DNA of 64,000 bases, from contig NZ_JBHTJH010000003.1 in assembly GCF_042675645.1 (NCBI RefSeq), positions 184,483 through 248,482 of the forward strand, given 5' to 3'. A program made the position numbers and the translations under genes. Of this stretch, positions 27,438-34,299 are shown piece by piece. Position 1 is the stretch's first letter. Every line of letters starts with the position of its first letter. The DNA comes from Sungkyunkwania multivorans. GTDB lineage: Bacteria; Bacteroidota; Bacteroidia; Flavobacteriales; Flavobacteriaceae. The notes under the pieces are model-generated. The model ran no database searches. It was given only the letters and a program-made list of their open reading frames with translations, and had not been told where the DNA came from.

Positions 27438-28434
27438 TTTTTTGTATACGCTATTATTTCTATCTACTTCAATCATCAATGCTCAAAATCTTGAAGGTGT
27501 GGTCTTGGACGGTGCTACCAACGTCCCCCTCGAAGGAGCCTCGGTCTACTATGATGGAACTACTATCGGAACGATCACCAATGCGGAGGGTTACTTCGAC
27601 ATAGAAAAAAGGACTGATATTGCAGCTCCATTGATCATCAGTTATGTCGGTTACTTTCAACGGGTTTTCGACGATATATCCGATTGGAAGAAACGGAACA
27701 TTTTACTGAAGCCGAACAATATTAAACTCGGAGAGGTGGTTCTTACGGCCGACCCCTGGACCAGAGCGAAGAAGTTACGCTATTTTAGAAGTGCCTTTCT
27801 GGGACGCACCCTTGCCGCAGCGGATTGCTCCATTACCAATGAAGATGACATTAAGCTTCGCTATGATCCAACAACCAAAAAGCTGACCGCCTATGCGGAG
27901 AAACCTCTGGTGGTTAAAAACAGCCATTTAGGATACACCGTTCAATTTAACCTTTTGTCGTTCGAGGCCATCTTTGAAAAACCTCCTTCAGGATTTTTCT
28001 TTATGAAGCAATCGTATTACTCAGGCACCAGCTTCTTTAAGGAGTTGAACAGCAAGACCAAACGAAAAACACGTACGAACAGAAAGACAAACTATCTAGG
28101 CTCTACCATGCATTTTTTCCGTGCAATGGCTACCAAACAGCTCCTTGAAAATGACTTCAAAATTTTTAAAGGCTCCTACCAGATCGACCCATATGCTGCC
28201 ATTGAACTTCAAAAGGAAGGTGAATTTACTCGGGTCACATTAAGTGAAAAGCGCTTGAATGTACTCTATGACCAGATCGAACAATCGTCGCTTCATAAGG
28301 TGCAAGAATCCTTCTATATAGATACCTTGGGTAATTTCACCCCCACAAATGCCATTATGTTTGGCGGAGAATTTGGCTTGCAAGGTGTGGCCAATATGCT
28401 ACCGCTAGATTATAAGCATGATAGAGGCAAGTGA
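27418..28434 (+). CDS. Secreted carboxypeptidase-like regulatory domain protein
   Basis: This 338-residue protein has a signal peptide (to about residue 22, SIINAQ), then a CarboxypepD_reg-like beta-sandwich (NLEGVVLDGATNVPLEGASVYYDGT, given in full length only by position 23-45) of the type found at the front of TonB-dependent receptors. Here it is followed not by a TonB barrel but by about 240 residues of basic, beta-rich sequence. Such proteins are common in Bacteroidota and usually lie in the periplasm or outer membrane. The start overlaps the acyltransferase gene by 20 bases, implying coupled translation. Function is unknown. Confidence 0.8.
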   Translation: MEMEKASFLYTLLFLSTSIINAQNLEGVVLDGATNVPLEGASVYYDGTTIGTITNAEGYFDIEKRTDIAAPLIISYVGYFQRVFDDISDWKKRNILLKPNNIKLGEVVLTADPWTRAKKLRYFRSAFLGRTLAAADCSITNEDDIKLRYDPTTKKLTAYAEKPLVVKNSHLGYTVQFNLLSFEAIFEKPPSGFFFMKQSYYSGTSFFKELNSKTKRKTRTNRKTNYLGSTMHFFRAMATKQLLENDFKIFKGSYQIDPYAAIELQKEGEFTRVTLSEKRLNVLYDQIEQSSLHKVQESFYIDTLGNFTPTNAIMFGGEFGLQGVANMLPLDYKHDRGK

Positions 28435-28471
28435 AATACACGACCTTTTATCCGCTGCTATGCACTAGTTG

Positions 28472-28909
28472 CTATTTTGTAGGCGTACTTGCTGCGACAT
28501 GGGCATTAACAAAATTCTTGCAATAGGCTTTGATCTCATCTCTGGCACTCTCAAAGGCATCGTGAATTCTCTCATCACTCCCAGATACTTTCGACGGGTC
28601 TGTAAAATCATGATGCAGTCTAACGGCCTTTTCACTTGGAATGTATGGACAATTTTCCTTTGCGTGGTCGCAGACTGTAATGATATAGTCAAAATCTACC
28701 CCCAAATATTCATCAACATGGTTGGAAGTGTGTTGAGAGATGTCTATACCATCTTCTTGCATGATCGCGATCGCTTTAGGATTTACTCCATGGGTCTCTA
28801 TGCCAGCGCTATAAACATTGGCTTTAGAGCGCGCAAAATGGTTAAGGTAGCCATGTGCTATTTGGCTTCGGCAAGAATTTCCTGTGCACAATACTAAAAT
28901 GTTCTTCAT
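28472..28909 (-). CDS. arsC: Arsenate reductase / low-molecular-weight protein tyrosine phosphatase
   Basis: This 145-residue protein has the P-loop CTGNSCRS near the N-terminus (nucleophilic Cys in LVLCTGNSC) and the general-acid Asp-Pro pair DFTDPSK. Both define LMW-PTP-type thioredoxin-coupled arsenate reductases. I start it at ATG 28909 (MKNILVLC) because the three-codon extension begins with TTG. It is the last gene of an ars operon (arsR, DUF6428, GNAT, arsC). It reduces As(V) to As(III), which then needs efflux or modification; no ArsB/Acr3 pump is encoded next to it. Confidence 0.9.
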   Translation of the reverse strand: MKNILVLCTGNSCRSQIAHGYLNHFARSKANVYSAGIETHGVNPKAIAIMQEDGIDISQHTSNHVDEYLGVDFDYIITVCDHAKENCPYIPSEKAVRLHHDFTDPSKVSGSDERIHDAFESARDEIKAYCKNFVNAHVAASTPTK

Positions 28910-28933
28910 GTTGATCAAAATGATTTATTATCG

Positions 28934-29425
28934 TTAATCGATTCCAATGATGTCACTCCTTCGCTCCAGAATACAGTTATCGTGCCAGATACCATGTAAT
29001 TTCCCTATGCGTTCACGTTTTCCTATCAGTCTGAAACCCATGTCTCGATGAAGTTTCAAACTCGCAACATTATTTGGAAATATTCCTGCTTGCAAGGTCC
29101 ATATACCCTCTTTCTCACTGGCCGAGATCAATGCCTTCAGCAACAATTTCCCCAATCCTTTTCCTCGAGCGTTGGCAGCGGCATAGACGCTTACTTCTGC
29201 AACGCCAGCATAGACACATCTACTCGAAACCGGTGTTAACGCGGCCCAAGCCAGTACAGTATCATCGTTTTCTACAACAAAACGGCACGAACGCATATGT
29301 GCCATATCCCAATCTTCCCAACTCGGTACGGACGATTCAAAAGTGGCCATGCCAGTGGCAATTCCTTCTTCATAAATTCTTGCCACTGCAACCCAATCCG
29401 ACGCCCGCATTGTCCTGACCTTCAT
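28934..29425 (-). CDS. arsN: ArsN-type GNAT acetyltransferase
   Basis: This 163-residue GNAT protein of the phosphinothricin/methionine-sulfoximine acetyltransferase-like group has RVVDN-like core strands, AEVSVYAAANARGKGLGKLLL as the acetyl-CoA loop and a terminal GFRLIGKRERIG. Members located in arsenic operons are called ArsN and can acetylate trivalent organoarsenicals such as arsinothricin. The assignment rests on family plus location. It lies one base after the DUF6428 stop and 24 bases before arsC. Confidence 0.75.
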   Translation of the reverse strand: MKVRTMRASDWVAVARIYEEGIATGMATFESSVPSWEDWDMAHMRSCRFVVENDDTVLAWAALTPVSSRCVYAGVAEVSVYAAANARGKGLGKLLLKALISASEKEGIWTLQAGIFPNNVASLKLHRDMGFRLIGKRERIGKLHGIWHDNCILERRSDIIGID

Positions 29426-29426
29426 T

Positions 29427-29918
29427 TTAGCAGCAACCTGATCCTGGTAAGCAAGCAGCAGAAGCGCTTTCAGAGCTCACTGTTTCCGGAATCCCACAAT
29501 CTTCCTTGGCCTTACAATCCGTTTTTGTGACCGCTAAGTTAACGATCAAGTTGGAACCCTTTATTTCGAAATCGTTAACGAATAGTTGTGCCGTATGAAA
29601 TAACGCATTACCATACTCAAACTTTACCTCGGCCTCTTGATCCATCGCGCGCATTCTGTCAACTTTTTTTAGAATTGCCAATGCCTTATAGGCGGTCATA
29701 TATTCGGTTTTGCCAATTTCTGATGGGCTTTCCCATAATTGTATCACCGTTTCGTTCCATGAGTCAGATCTCGCCCCACAATCCACCGACTCCACCATGA
29801 TGTTCTTCACCTCGGTGATATGGTAGTTGGCACCGACCAATTGGTTGGGCATATATTGAAATAGCAAGGATTTTTCTTGATTCGCTTGCAATGTTTGAAG
29901 AAATTCTGAAGTTTTCAT
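29427..29918 (-). CDS. DUF6428 family protein of the ars operon
   Basis: This 163-residue protein starts MKTSEFLQTLQANQEKSLLF and contains the family-typical VGANYHITEVKNIMVESVDCG, split here by residues 29-50. The DUF6428 family is regularly found beside arsR and arsC in flavobacteria. The last residues are cysteine rich (ASAACLPGSGCC), with a vicinal Cys pair at the very end and further Cys at the KEDCG site, which could bind As(III) or another thiophilic metalloid. That binding is inference. It sits between arsR and the ArsN-type gene with short spacing. Confidence 0.75.
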   Translation of the reverse strand: MKTSEFLQTLQANQEKSLLFQYMPNQLVGANYHITEVKNIMVESVDCGARSDSWNETVIQLWESPSEIGKTEYMTAYKALAILKKVDRMRAMDQEAEVKFEYGNALFHTAQLFVNDFEIKGSNLIVNLAVTKTDCKAKEDCGIPETVSSESASAACLPGSGCC

Positions 29919-30016
29919 ACTATCATTGATATTTGTTATTGACTAAAAAGACCTCATGACCATCTGTGTCTATACCGAAGGTAGCCTGACCAATTCTGAA
30001 GGTATTTTTGGCATGG

Positions 30017-30343
30017 TCATTTACAGCAATTGATCTGTGTTTTTACAAAGAAATCGTTGAGCATTCTACGGCAATCGTTAAGCCGATCGGCATCTACGCA
30101 ATAGCAAACGCTTTTACCTTCGAATTCTCCTTTGATGATCCCGATCTTTTTCAATTCTGACAGATGTTGAGAGATCGTTGCCTGTGCGAGCCCCACCTCT
30201 TCCACGATATCATTGCAAATACATCCTTCTTGCGAACTGATGTATTGCAATATGGCTACACGCGCTGGATGGCCTAATACTTTGAAGACCGTTGCCAGTT
30301 CGTTCTGTCGCTCATCAAAGATCTGTGTCTTGGTAATTCCCAT
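30017..30343 (-). CDS. arsR: ArsR family metalloregulator
   Basis: This 108-residue winged-helix repressor has the helix-turn-helix at about 35-75 (LGHPARVAILQYIS, then VGLAQATISQHLSELKKIG). The CICND motif is in the position of the ELCVCDL metal-sensing loop; only part of the classical Cys pair is present, with more Cys at VCYC and the terminal CCK. I start at ATG 30343 (MGITKTQIF) since the longer frame runs through the operator region. It should repress its own operon (arsR-DUF6428-arsN-arsC) until As(III) binds. Confidence 0.9.
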   Translation of the reverse strand: MGITKTQIFDERQNELATVFKVLGHPARVAILQYISSQEGCICNDIVEEVGLAQATISQHLSELKKIGIIKGEFEGKSVCYCVDADRLNDCRRMLNDFFVKTQINCCK

Positions 30344-30358
30344 GTCTTTATTATTTAT

Positions 30359-30381
30359 ATATTGCAATATTACGATAATAT
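30359..30381 (-). promoter_or_regulatory. Candidate ArsR operator: two overlapping inverted repeats
   Basis: Sixteen bases upstream of the arsR ATG lies the perfect 12-bp palindrome ATATTGCAATAT (30359-30370). It overlaps a second inverted repeat, ATATTA-CGA-TAATAT (30367-30381). AT-rich interrupted dyads just before arsR are the usual site for autoregulation by ArsR-family repressors. Binding has not been shown. Confidence 0.55.
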
Positions 30382-30391
30382 CATGTAAAAT

Positions 30392-30424
30392 AAAAGCCTG
30401 AAATAAAATTTTCAGGCTTTTCAT
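30392..30424. terminator. Terminator of the DUF4870 gene (- strand)
   Basis: AAAAGCCTGAA (30392-30402) pairs with TTCAGGCTTTT (30411-30421), an 11-bp stem with an 8-base loop, directly after the DUF4870 stop codon. Both strands carry T/A tails. It insulates the ars operon from the gene upstream. Confidence 0.8.
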
Positions 30425-30429
30425 CTTTT

Positions 30430-30801
30430 TTATAGACCTTTGAACCATTGTTGGAACTGCGTCCCCAATAAAAATACTGGTTTTTGTTTCCCGCCAAATG
30501 CTCCCACCAAACTGATGATCCACATGACGAAAGGCAGTATCCATAATACCAAGTTGAGCACTGGTATTAGGCCACAGACAAAGCCAAGCAACATAATTCC
30601 AAGGACCTGTCTGATATAGAAAGAGCCTATTTCGGACTTATTGCTACTGTTCATAATGATTGCAATGACCCACCCTATAATGGTAAGATGAGCAATAATT
30701 GCAACGGTCTTCCCATCGTTAGAAATTTCCTTAACGGTTTCTTTTGTTTCTTCGATAGTCTCTTTTGCAGTTTCTTCGAAATCTTTTTTTTCTTCGGACA
30801 T
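30430..30801 (-). CDS. DUF4870 domain membrane protein
   Basis: This 123-residue protein has an acidic, charged N-terminal segment (about 1-28, repeated EETAKETIEETKE) followed by three hydrophobic helices (IAHLTIIGWVIAIIM, VLGIMLLGFVCGLIPV, LWILPFVMWIISLVGAF) with a YIRQ motif between the first two. That pattern is DUF4870/Tic20-like. Its function is unknown. It has its own terminator and no close co-directional partner, so it is probably monocistronic. Confidence 0.8.
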   Translation of the reverse strand: MSEEKKDFEETAKETIEETKETVKEISNDGKTVAIIAHLTIIGWVIAIIMNSSNKSEIGSFYIRQVLGIMLLGFVCGLIPVLNLVLWILPFVMWIISLVGAFGGKQKPVFLLGTQFQQWFKGL

Positions 30802-30859
30802 GTTAGTGTTATTTTTTTGAAAGGTTGATTCGGCGCCTAAAATACTAAATAATTTATTC

Positions 30860-31246
30860 TCAAAGAAATGCTTTATCTACCGGCTCCCATAATTCTAGCT
30901 TATTCCCTTCAGGATCCAATATCCATCCAAACTTGCCGTAATCATATTCTTCAATCTCCCCAACAACGGTTACTCCTTCGGCCTTGAGTACATTTAACAA
31001 TTCAACTAAATTCTCCACCCGAAAGTTCATCATGAATTGCTTTTCACTCGGCTGAAAATAGGTGGTCGCCTTATCGAAAGGGCTCCATTGCGTTGAACAG
31101 TCGTTCCCTTCCTTATCTTTCCACCAAAAGGTACATCCGTATTGATCCACTGGCAATCCCAATCGTTCTTTATACCATTCTTTCAATTGTTTTGGGTCTT
31201 CCGATTTAAAGAAGAATCCACCCAAACCTGTTACTCTTTTTTTCAT
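30860..31246 (-). CDS. VOC family (glyoxalase/bleomycin-resistance-like) protein
   Basis: This 128-residue protein with two beta-alpha-beta-beta-beta modules begins MKKRVTGLGGFFFKSEDPKQL and ends in the usual GWILDPEGNKLELWEP motif, where the final Glu is the position of a VOC metal ligand. It could be a lactoylglutathione lyase-like or antibiotic-binding protein; the substrate cannot be inferred. It lies 83 bases from the DUF1801 gene upstream, with a short palindromic repeat between them. Confidence 0.85.
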   Translation of the reverse strand: MKKRVTGLGGFFFKSEDPKQLKEWYKERLGLPVDQYGCTFWWKDKEGNDCSTQWSPFDKATTYFQPSEKQFMMNFRVENLVELLNVLKAEGVTVVGEIEEYDYGKFGWILDPEGNKLELWEPVDKAFL

Positions 31247-31298
31247 AGGTCATATAGCTTTGTCATTGACTTCGTCGAATCTTAGATTTTCTGCGCAG

Positions 31299-31318
31299 CT
31301 GCCTGACGGCAGACAGGG
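31299..31318. repeat. Short G/C-rich palindromic repeat, REP-like
   Basis: The intergenic segment contains CTGCC-TGAC-GGCAG followed by ACAGG, an imperfect palindrome that stands out in AT-rich DNA. It resembles the TGCCTGCCGGCAGGCA-type extragenic palindromes I know from flavobacterial genomes. Only one copy of this exact form is seen in the window, so membership in a dispersed family is an inference. Confidence 0.4.
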
Positions 31319-31329
31319 GCAGGAATCAA

Positions 31330-31785
31330 TTATTTTTTTATAGCGTTCTCATAGATCTCGATCCATTCTTCTGGGGTCATTTTTGTGCATAACTCAGCGA
31401 TCAGATCATATGGGATATTATTGACATTCTTAAATCGGATGCAACTTTTGCCCATGTCCAATTTGGTCCTTACATGTTTTGGATATTCTGCCACGAACCA
31501 GTCGTGTAATTCCTTTTTTGCATAGATCCCGCTATGATACAGCGCAATAAAATTCTTTTGCGAAGCGAGATTCATAAAAGGCAGCGGTACTTTGGGGTCG
31601 CAATGATATCCATCGGGATAGGTGCTATGCGGCACCGTATAACCGATCATTCCATAGCCCATCCCCTCTTGAAAACCTTTTGGCAACTTATCATTGATGA
31701 TCTTTCTAAGTTTACTAACGGGCTCTTTACGGTCATCGGGTAAGTTAGCGATATATTCCTCGGGTGTTTTAGCATCTGAAGTCAT
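31330..31785 (-). CDS. DUF1801 family protein
   Basis: This 151-residue YdhG/DUF1801-type protein is recognisable from TPEEYIANLPDDRKEPVSKLRKII at the N-terminus and the conserved core FMNLASQKNFIALYHSGIY and MGKSCIRFKN. Proteins of this family adopt a small alpha/beta fold of unknown function, and some are related to iron-chaperone frataxin-like folds. The gene lies 7 bases after the stop of the DUF4199 gene, implying co-transcription. Confidence 0.83.
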   Translation of the reverse strand: MTSDAKTPEEYIANLPDDRKEPVSKLRKIINDKLPKGFQEGMGYGMIGYTVPHSTYPDGYHCDPKVPLPFMNLASQKNFIALYHSGIYAKKELHDWFVAEYPKHVRTKLDMGKSCIRFKNVNNIPYDLIAELCTKMTPEEWIEIYENAIKK

Positions 31786-31792
31786 GAGTGTA

Positions 31793-32299
31793 TTACTTGC
31801 GTTGTAGAATTAACGATGAGATCAAAGAGATGATAAATCCGATAACAAACACTGTCATAGACATGATGGCGAAGCTCATTAAAGGATTCATAAATAGTTC
31901 CTTTTCGGCTTCTAATTCGGCCAGTTTCACCTCAAACTCCTCAGCTGGTAACGACGCTTTAAGTTGCTCTACCGAATGGTCATAGTAAGTTGTCATAAAA
32001 TCGGGGTTGAGATACTTCACATACACAAAGTCTAACAGCCCGAAAGCGAATGCGGTGATCAGTGATATTAGCACGCCGATCAATAAGGCCTTTCCAAAGT
32101 TGACCTTCCCTCCATTCTCTCGATCCCGAAAATGCTTGATCCCAAAAAATACAAACATCAATGAGACCACCATGGAGGCATATCCGATAATCTCTTGTGT
32201 GCTATAGCTAAGGCCATCACCGATGCTCAGCGATAACAGGAAAAGTGCACAAATGGCCAAGGCGCCAAATAATCCGTAACGAACAACAGTTTTCTTCAT
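31793..32299 (-). CDS. DUF4199 domain membrane protein
   Basis: This 168-residue protein has four hydrophobic helices (about 8-25, 36-52, 70-90 and 140-163) and a hydrophilic loop between helices 3 and 4 (about 91-136), the layout of DUF4199 membrane proteins specific to Bacteroidota. The function is unknown. Its promoter region carries a long inverted repeat next to a LuxR-type gene, so it is a candidate target of that regulator. The DUF1801 gene follows 7 bases downstream. Confidence 0.82.
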   Translation of the reverse strand: MKKTVVRYGLFGALAICALFLLSLSIGDGLSYSTQEIIGYASMVVSLMFVFFGIKHFRDRENGGKVNFGKALLIGVLISLITAFAFGLLDFVYVKYLNPDFMTTYYDHSVEQLKASLPAEEFEVKLAELEAEKELFMNPLMSFAIMSMTVFVIGFIISLISSLILQRK

Positions 32300-32330
32300 C
32301 TTGATCTTTTTTTAGGTTAGAAGTTTCGAA

Positions 32331-32338
32331 CAAATCTA
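32331..32338 (-). promoter_or_regulatory. Candidate promoter -7 box for the DUF4199 gene
   Basis: On the - strand this is TAGATTTG, matching TAnnTTTG, 31 bases before the ATG at 32299. A TTG (32355-32357 on the + strand as CAA) with 16-base spacing could be the -33 element. Confidence 0.55.
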
Positions 32339-32364
32339 GGCTCACAACTCAAAACAAGGCTCAT

Positions 32365-32394
32365 ACTAAAGTACCAAAATCTTAGTACTTTAGT
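32365..32394. promoter_or_regulatory. Perfect 10-bp inverted repeat, candidate activator site
   Basis: ACTAAAGTAC (32365-32374) and GTACTTTAGT (32385-32394) are perfect inverted copies with a 10-base spacer. The centre lies about 55 bases upstream of the expected DUF4199 transcription start, a usual position for an activator dimer. There is no T-tract, so it is not a terminator. The adjacent LuxR-type regulator is the obvious candidate binder; this is inference. Confidence 0.5.
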
Positions 32395-32481
32395 GCCAAT
32401 CCATTATTTTGGTCCTTATTTTGGACGGGGCGGGGCGAATCGGGCAACCCTTCGAAGGAAGCAAAGATGCCGAATTTGGTA

Positions 32482-32898
32482 TTAAAATGGTATGATCTGA
32501 AATTCTTTCGCCTTTTGAAGCGCTTGTGTTCTCCTCTTGGCATCGAGTTTTAATAGAAGATTGGACACATGCGTCTTGACGGTGCTTTCGGAAACGAACA
32601 ATCGTTCCCCAATCTCTTTATTTGAAAGCCCCTCAGAAAGCAAGAGTAGCACCTCATATTCTCTAGGGCTGATGCCTAGAAGTTCGATCTTTCGTTTATC
32701 GATCTGCCCTTTGGGCAGTTCCTTTTGGCGAAGACTCTTTTTGTTCAGATATATTCCAATGATGAAAAAAGTGATCGCAACGATCGCGATGACCCACTCT
32801 ATTCGTTGATCACCAGCAATGACCGAATATTTGCTTAGTTGAAACAAACTTAGCAACGCAACGATCAAAGCAGCAAATATAAATATGGTCTTTTTCAC
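32482..32898 (-). CDS. Membrane-anchored LuxR-type transcription regulator, GTG start
   Basis: This 138-residue protein has two N-terminal transmembrane helices (about 4-22 and 34-51), a basic linker, and a C-terminal LuxR/GerE helix-turn-helix (about 72-135) with LSPREYEVLLLLSEGLSNKEI-type signature and SESTVKTHVSNLLLKL as recognition region. No receiver or sensor domain is present. The start codon is GTG at 32896-32898 and overlaps the preceding stop (GTGA). It should act at the inner membrane; the neighbouring inverted repeat at 32365-32394 is a candidate target. It is translationally coupled to the dehydrogenase gene. Confidence 0.85.
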   Translation of the reverse strand: MKKTIFIFAALIVALLSLFQLSKYSVIAGDQRIEWVIAIVAITFFIIGIYLNKKSLRQKELPKGQIDKRKIELLGISPREYEVLLLLSEGLSNKEIGERLFVSESTVKTHVSNLLLKLDAKRRTQALQKAKEFQIIPF

Positions 32899-33887
32899 GC
32901 TGGTGTTTCCACAAAATTCGCTTTGATCTTATCTACTATGGTTTGTGCTAATTTTTCTTTGCTCTCAACAGTCCAGCCGGCGACATGAGGTGAAAGCAGC
33001 ACGTTGTCGGCCTTTCGCAAATATTTGAATGCCTTTGGGAACTTGTCCTTCTTCAATTTTGCCTTCATTAGAAAGGTATCGAGTTTGCCGTCACTGAACA
33101 TATTCTCAAAAGAGGCTTTCTCGTATTCTAAAACGTCTAGTCCGGCGCCCAAGATGCGCCCATTCTTCAATGCCTTGACCAGGTCTTTGGTCACCACGCT
33201 TTTGCCTCTAGCTGTATTGATCAACCAAAAAGGGTTGGAGAATTCTTCTATATATTTGGTGTTTACCATGCCAACCGTCAGCGGTGTTTGGGGTATATGT
33301 AAACTTACCACATCCACATTTTTCTTAAACTCGAGGATTCCTACTTGACGTGCATTTTCATCGCCTACACCACCTTGAATATCATAACAGATGACCTCGA
33401 CATCGAACCCGCGTAATTTTTTGGCAAAGGCCTTTCCCATATTCCCGTAGCCAACGATACCAACTGTTTTCCCGTCGAGTTCTATTCCTCGGTTCCCCTC
33501 ACGATCCCAGATTCCTTTCCGAACTTCCTTATGCGCCTTATTCAACTTGTTTAGCAGCGCTAGCAGCATTCCCAACGTATGTTCTCCAACTGCATTTCTA
33601 TTGCCTTCAGGTGCGTTGAAGAGCTCCACATCGTTAGCTCTGGCGGCTTGCTGATCGATATTCTCTAGACCAGCACCAACCCTCCCAATGAACTTTAAGT
33701 TGTGTGCTTTTGAAAAAAAAGCTGCATCAATTGGAAATCTGCTTCTAATGACAAGGCCATCGTAGTTGGCGATCTTATCTTCGATCTGTTCTTTAGAAGA
33801 TGTATAATCCTCGTGATTTTCAAAACCCAATTTATCGAGTTGTTCGATAAGGGTCGGATGATTGGTGTCTACGTGTAATATTTTCAT
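32895..33887 (-). CDS. D-2-hydroxyacid dehydrogenase (phosphoglycerate dehydrogenase-like)
   Basis: This 330-residue NAD-dependent enzyme has the Rossmann motif GIVGYGNMGKAFA and the catalytic set Arg (INTARGK), Glu and His (SPHVAGWT). There is no C-terminal ACT domain, unlike long SerA enzymes. It could be the flavobacterial short-form 3-phosphoglycerate dehydrogenase or a related 2-hydroxyacid dehydrogenase; serC is not adjacent, so the substrate is uncertain. The stop overlaps the LuxR-type gene start. Confidence 0.88.
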   Translation of the reverse strand: MKILHVDTNHPTLIEQLDKLGFENHEDYTSSKEQIEDKIANYDGLVIRSRFPIDAAFFSKAHNLKFIGRVGAGLENIDQQAARANDVELFNAPEGNRNAVGEHTLGMLLALLNKLNKAHKEVRKGIWDREGNRGIELDGKTVGIVGYGNMGKAFAKKLRGFDVEVICYDIQGGVGDENARQVGILEFKKNVDVVSLHIPQTPLTVGMVNTKYIEEFSNPFWLINTARGKSVVTKDLVKALKNGRILGAGLDVLEYEKASFENMFSDGKLDTFLMKAKLKKDKFPKAFKYLRKADNVLLSPHVAGWTVESKEKLAQTIVDKIKANFVETPA

Positions 33888-33904
33888 GTGTTAAGCTTGA
33901 TAGA

Positions 33905-33912
33905 CAAAAATA
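33905..33912 (-). promoter_or_regulatory. Candidate promoter -7 box for the 2-hydroxyacid dehydrogenase gene
   Basis: TATTTTTG on the - strand fits TAnnTTTG, 17 bases before the ATG at 33887. The short leader resembles that of the GNAT gene at 23775. It overlaps the end of the convergently spaced cupin gene region. Confidence 0.4.
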
Positions 33913-33917
33913 CAATT

Positions 33918-34283
33918 TCAAATTTTTGGATACTCGGCCTGGGTCTTTTCATGTTGCACTTCGCCCGTATGTTTGGTAGAAAGTTTCTCAAACAAGAGCA
34001 AATGGACCTCCTCGTCATCTTGTGTCCTTGGATTGTGCTCTACCCCTTTTGGTACCACTATAAACTCACCTTCGTTGACGATCTCGGTACGGTCCCTGAA
34101 CTGCATATACAAAGTCCCTTTGGTGACCATGAACAATTCGTCTTCATCATCATGTGAATGCCAGACAAATTCGCCTTGAACTTTTGCCAAGAGGACCTGC
34201 ATAGTGTCTACTGTCGCAATTTGGTGTGGATGCCATTGTTTACTAAAGAGGCTATGTTTTTCTTTAATGTTTATCGGTTTCAT
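33918..34283 (-). CDS. Cupin domain-containing protein
   Basis: This 121-residue single-cupin protein has motif 1 as VWHSHDDEDELFMVTKGTLYM (residues around 39-59; His, His, Glu metal ligands) and motif 2 as EFIVVPKGVEHNP with the fourth ligand His. The beta-barrel probably binds a divalent metal. The ATG at 34283 (MKPINIKEKH) is preferred over a TTG two codons upstream. It lies 16 bases from the oxidoreductase stop, so it may be cotranscribed. The substrate is unknown. Confidence 0.85.
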   Translation of the reverse strand: MKPINIKEKHSLFSKQWHPHQIATVDTMQVLLAKVQGEFVWHSHDDEDELFMVTKGTLYMQFRDRTEIVNEGEFIVVPKGVEHNPRTQDDEEVHLLLFEKLSTKHTGEVQHEKTQAEYPKI

Positions 34284-34299
34284 TGACAACTTCTATAAT

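Noticed and set aside
29923..30030. An open - strand frame between arsR and the DUF6428 gene that reads NTFRIGQATFGIDTDGHEVF
   Set aside because: It looks like a protein fragment but has no start codon in a sensible place and overlaps the end of arsR; at most a decayed gene remnant. I could not support it further.
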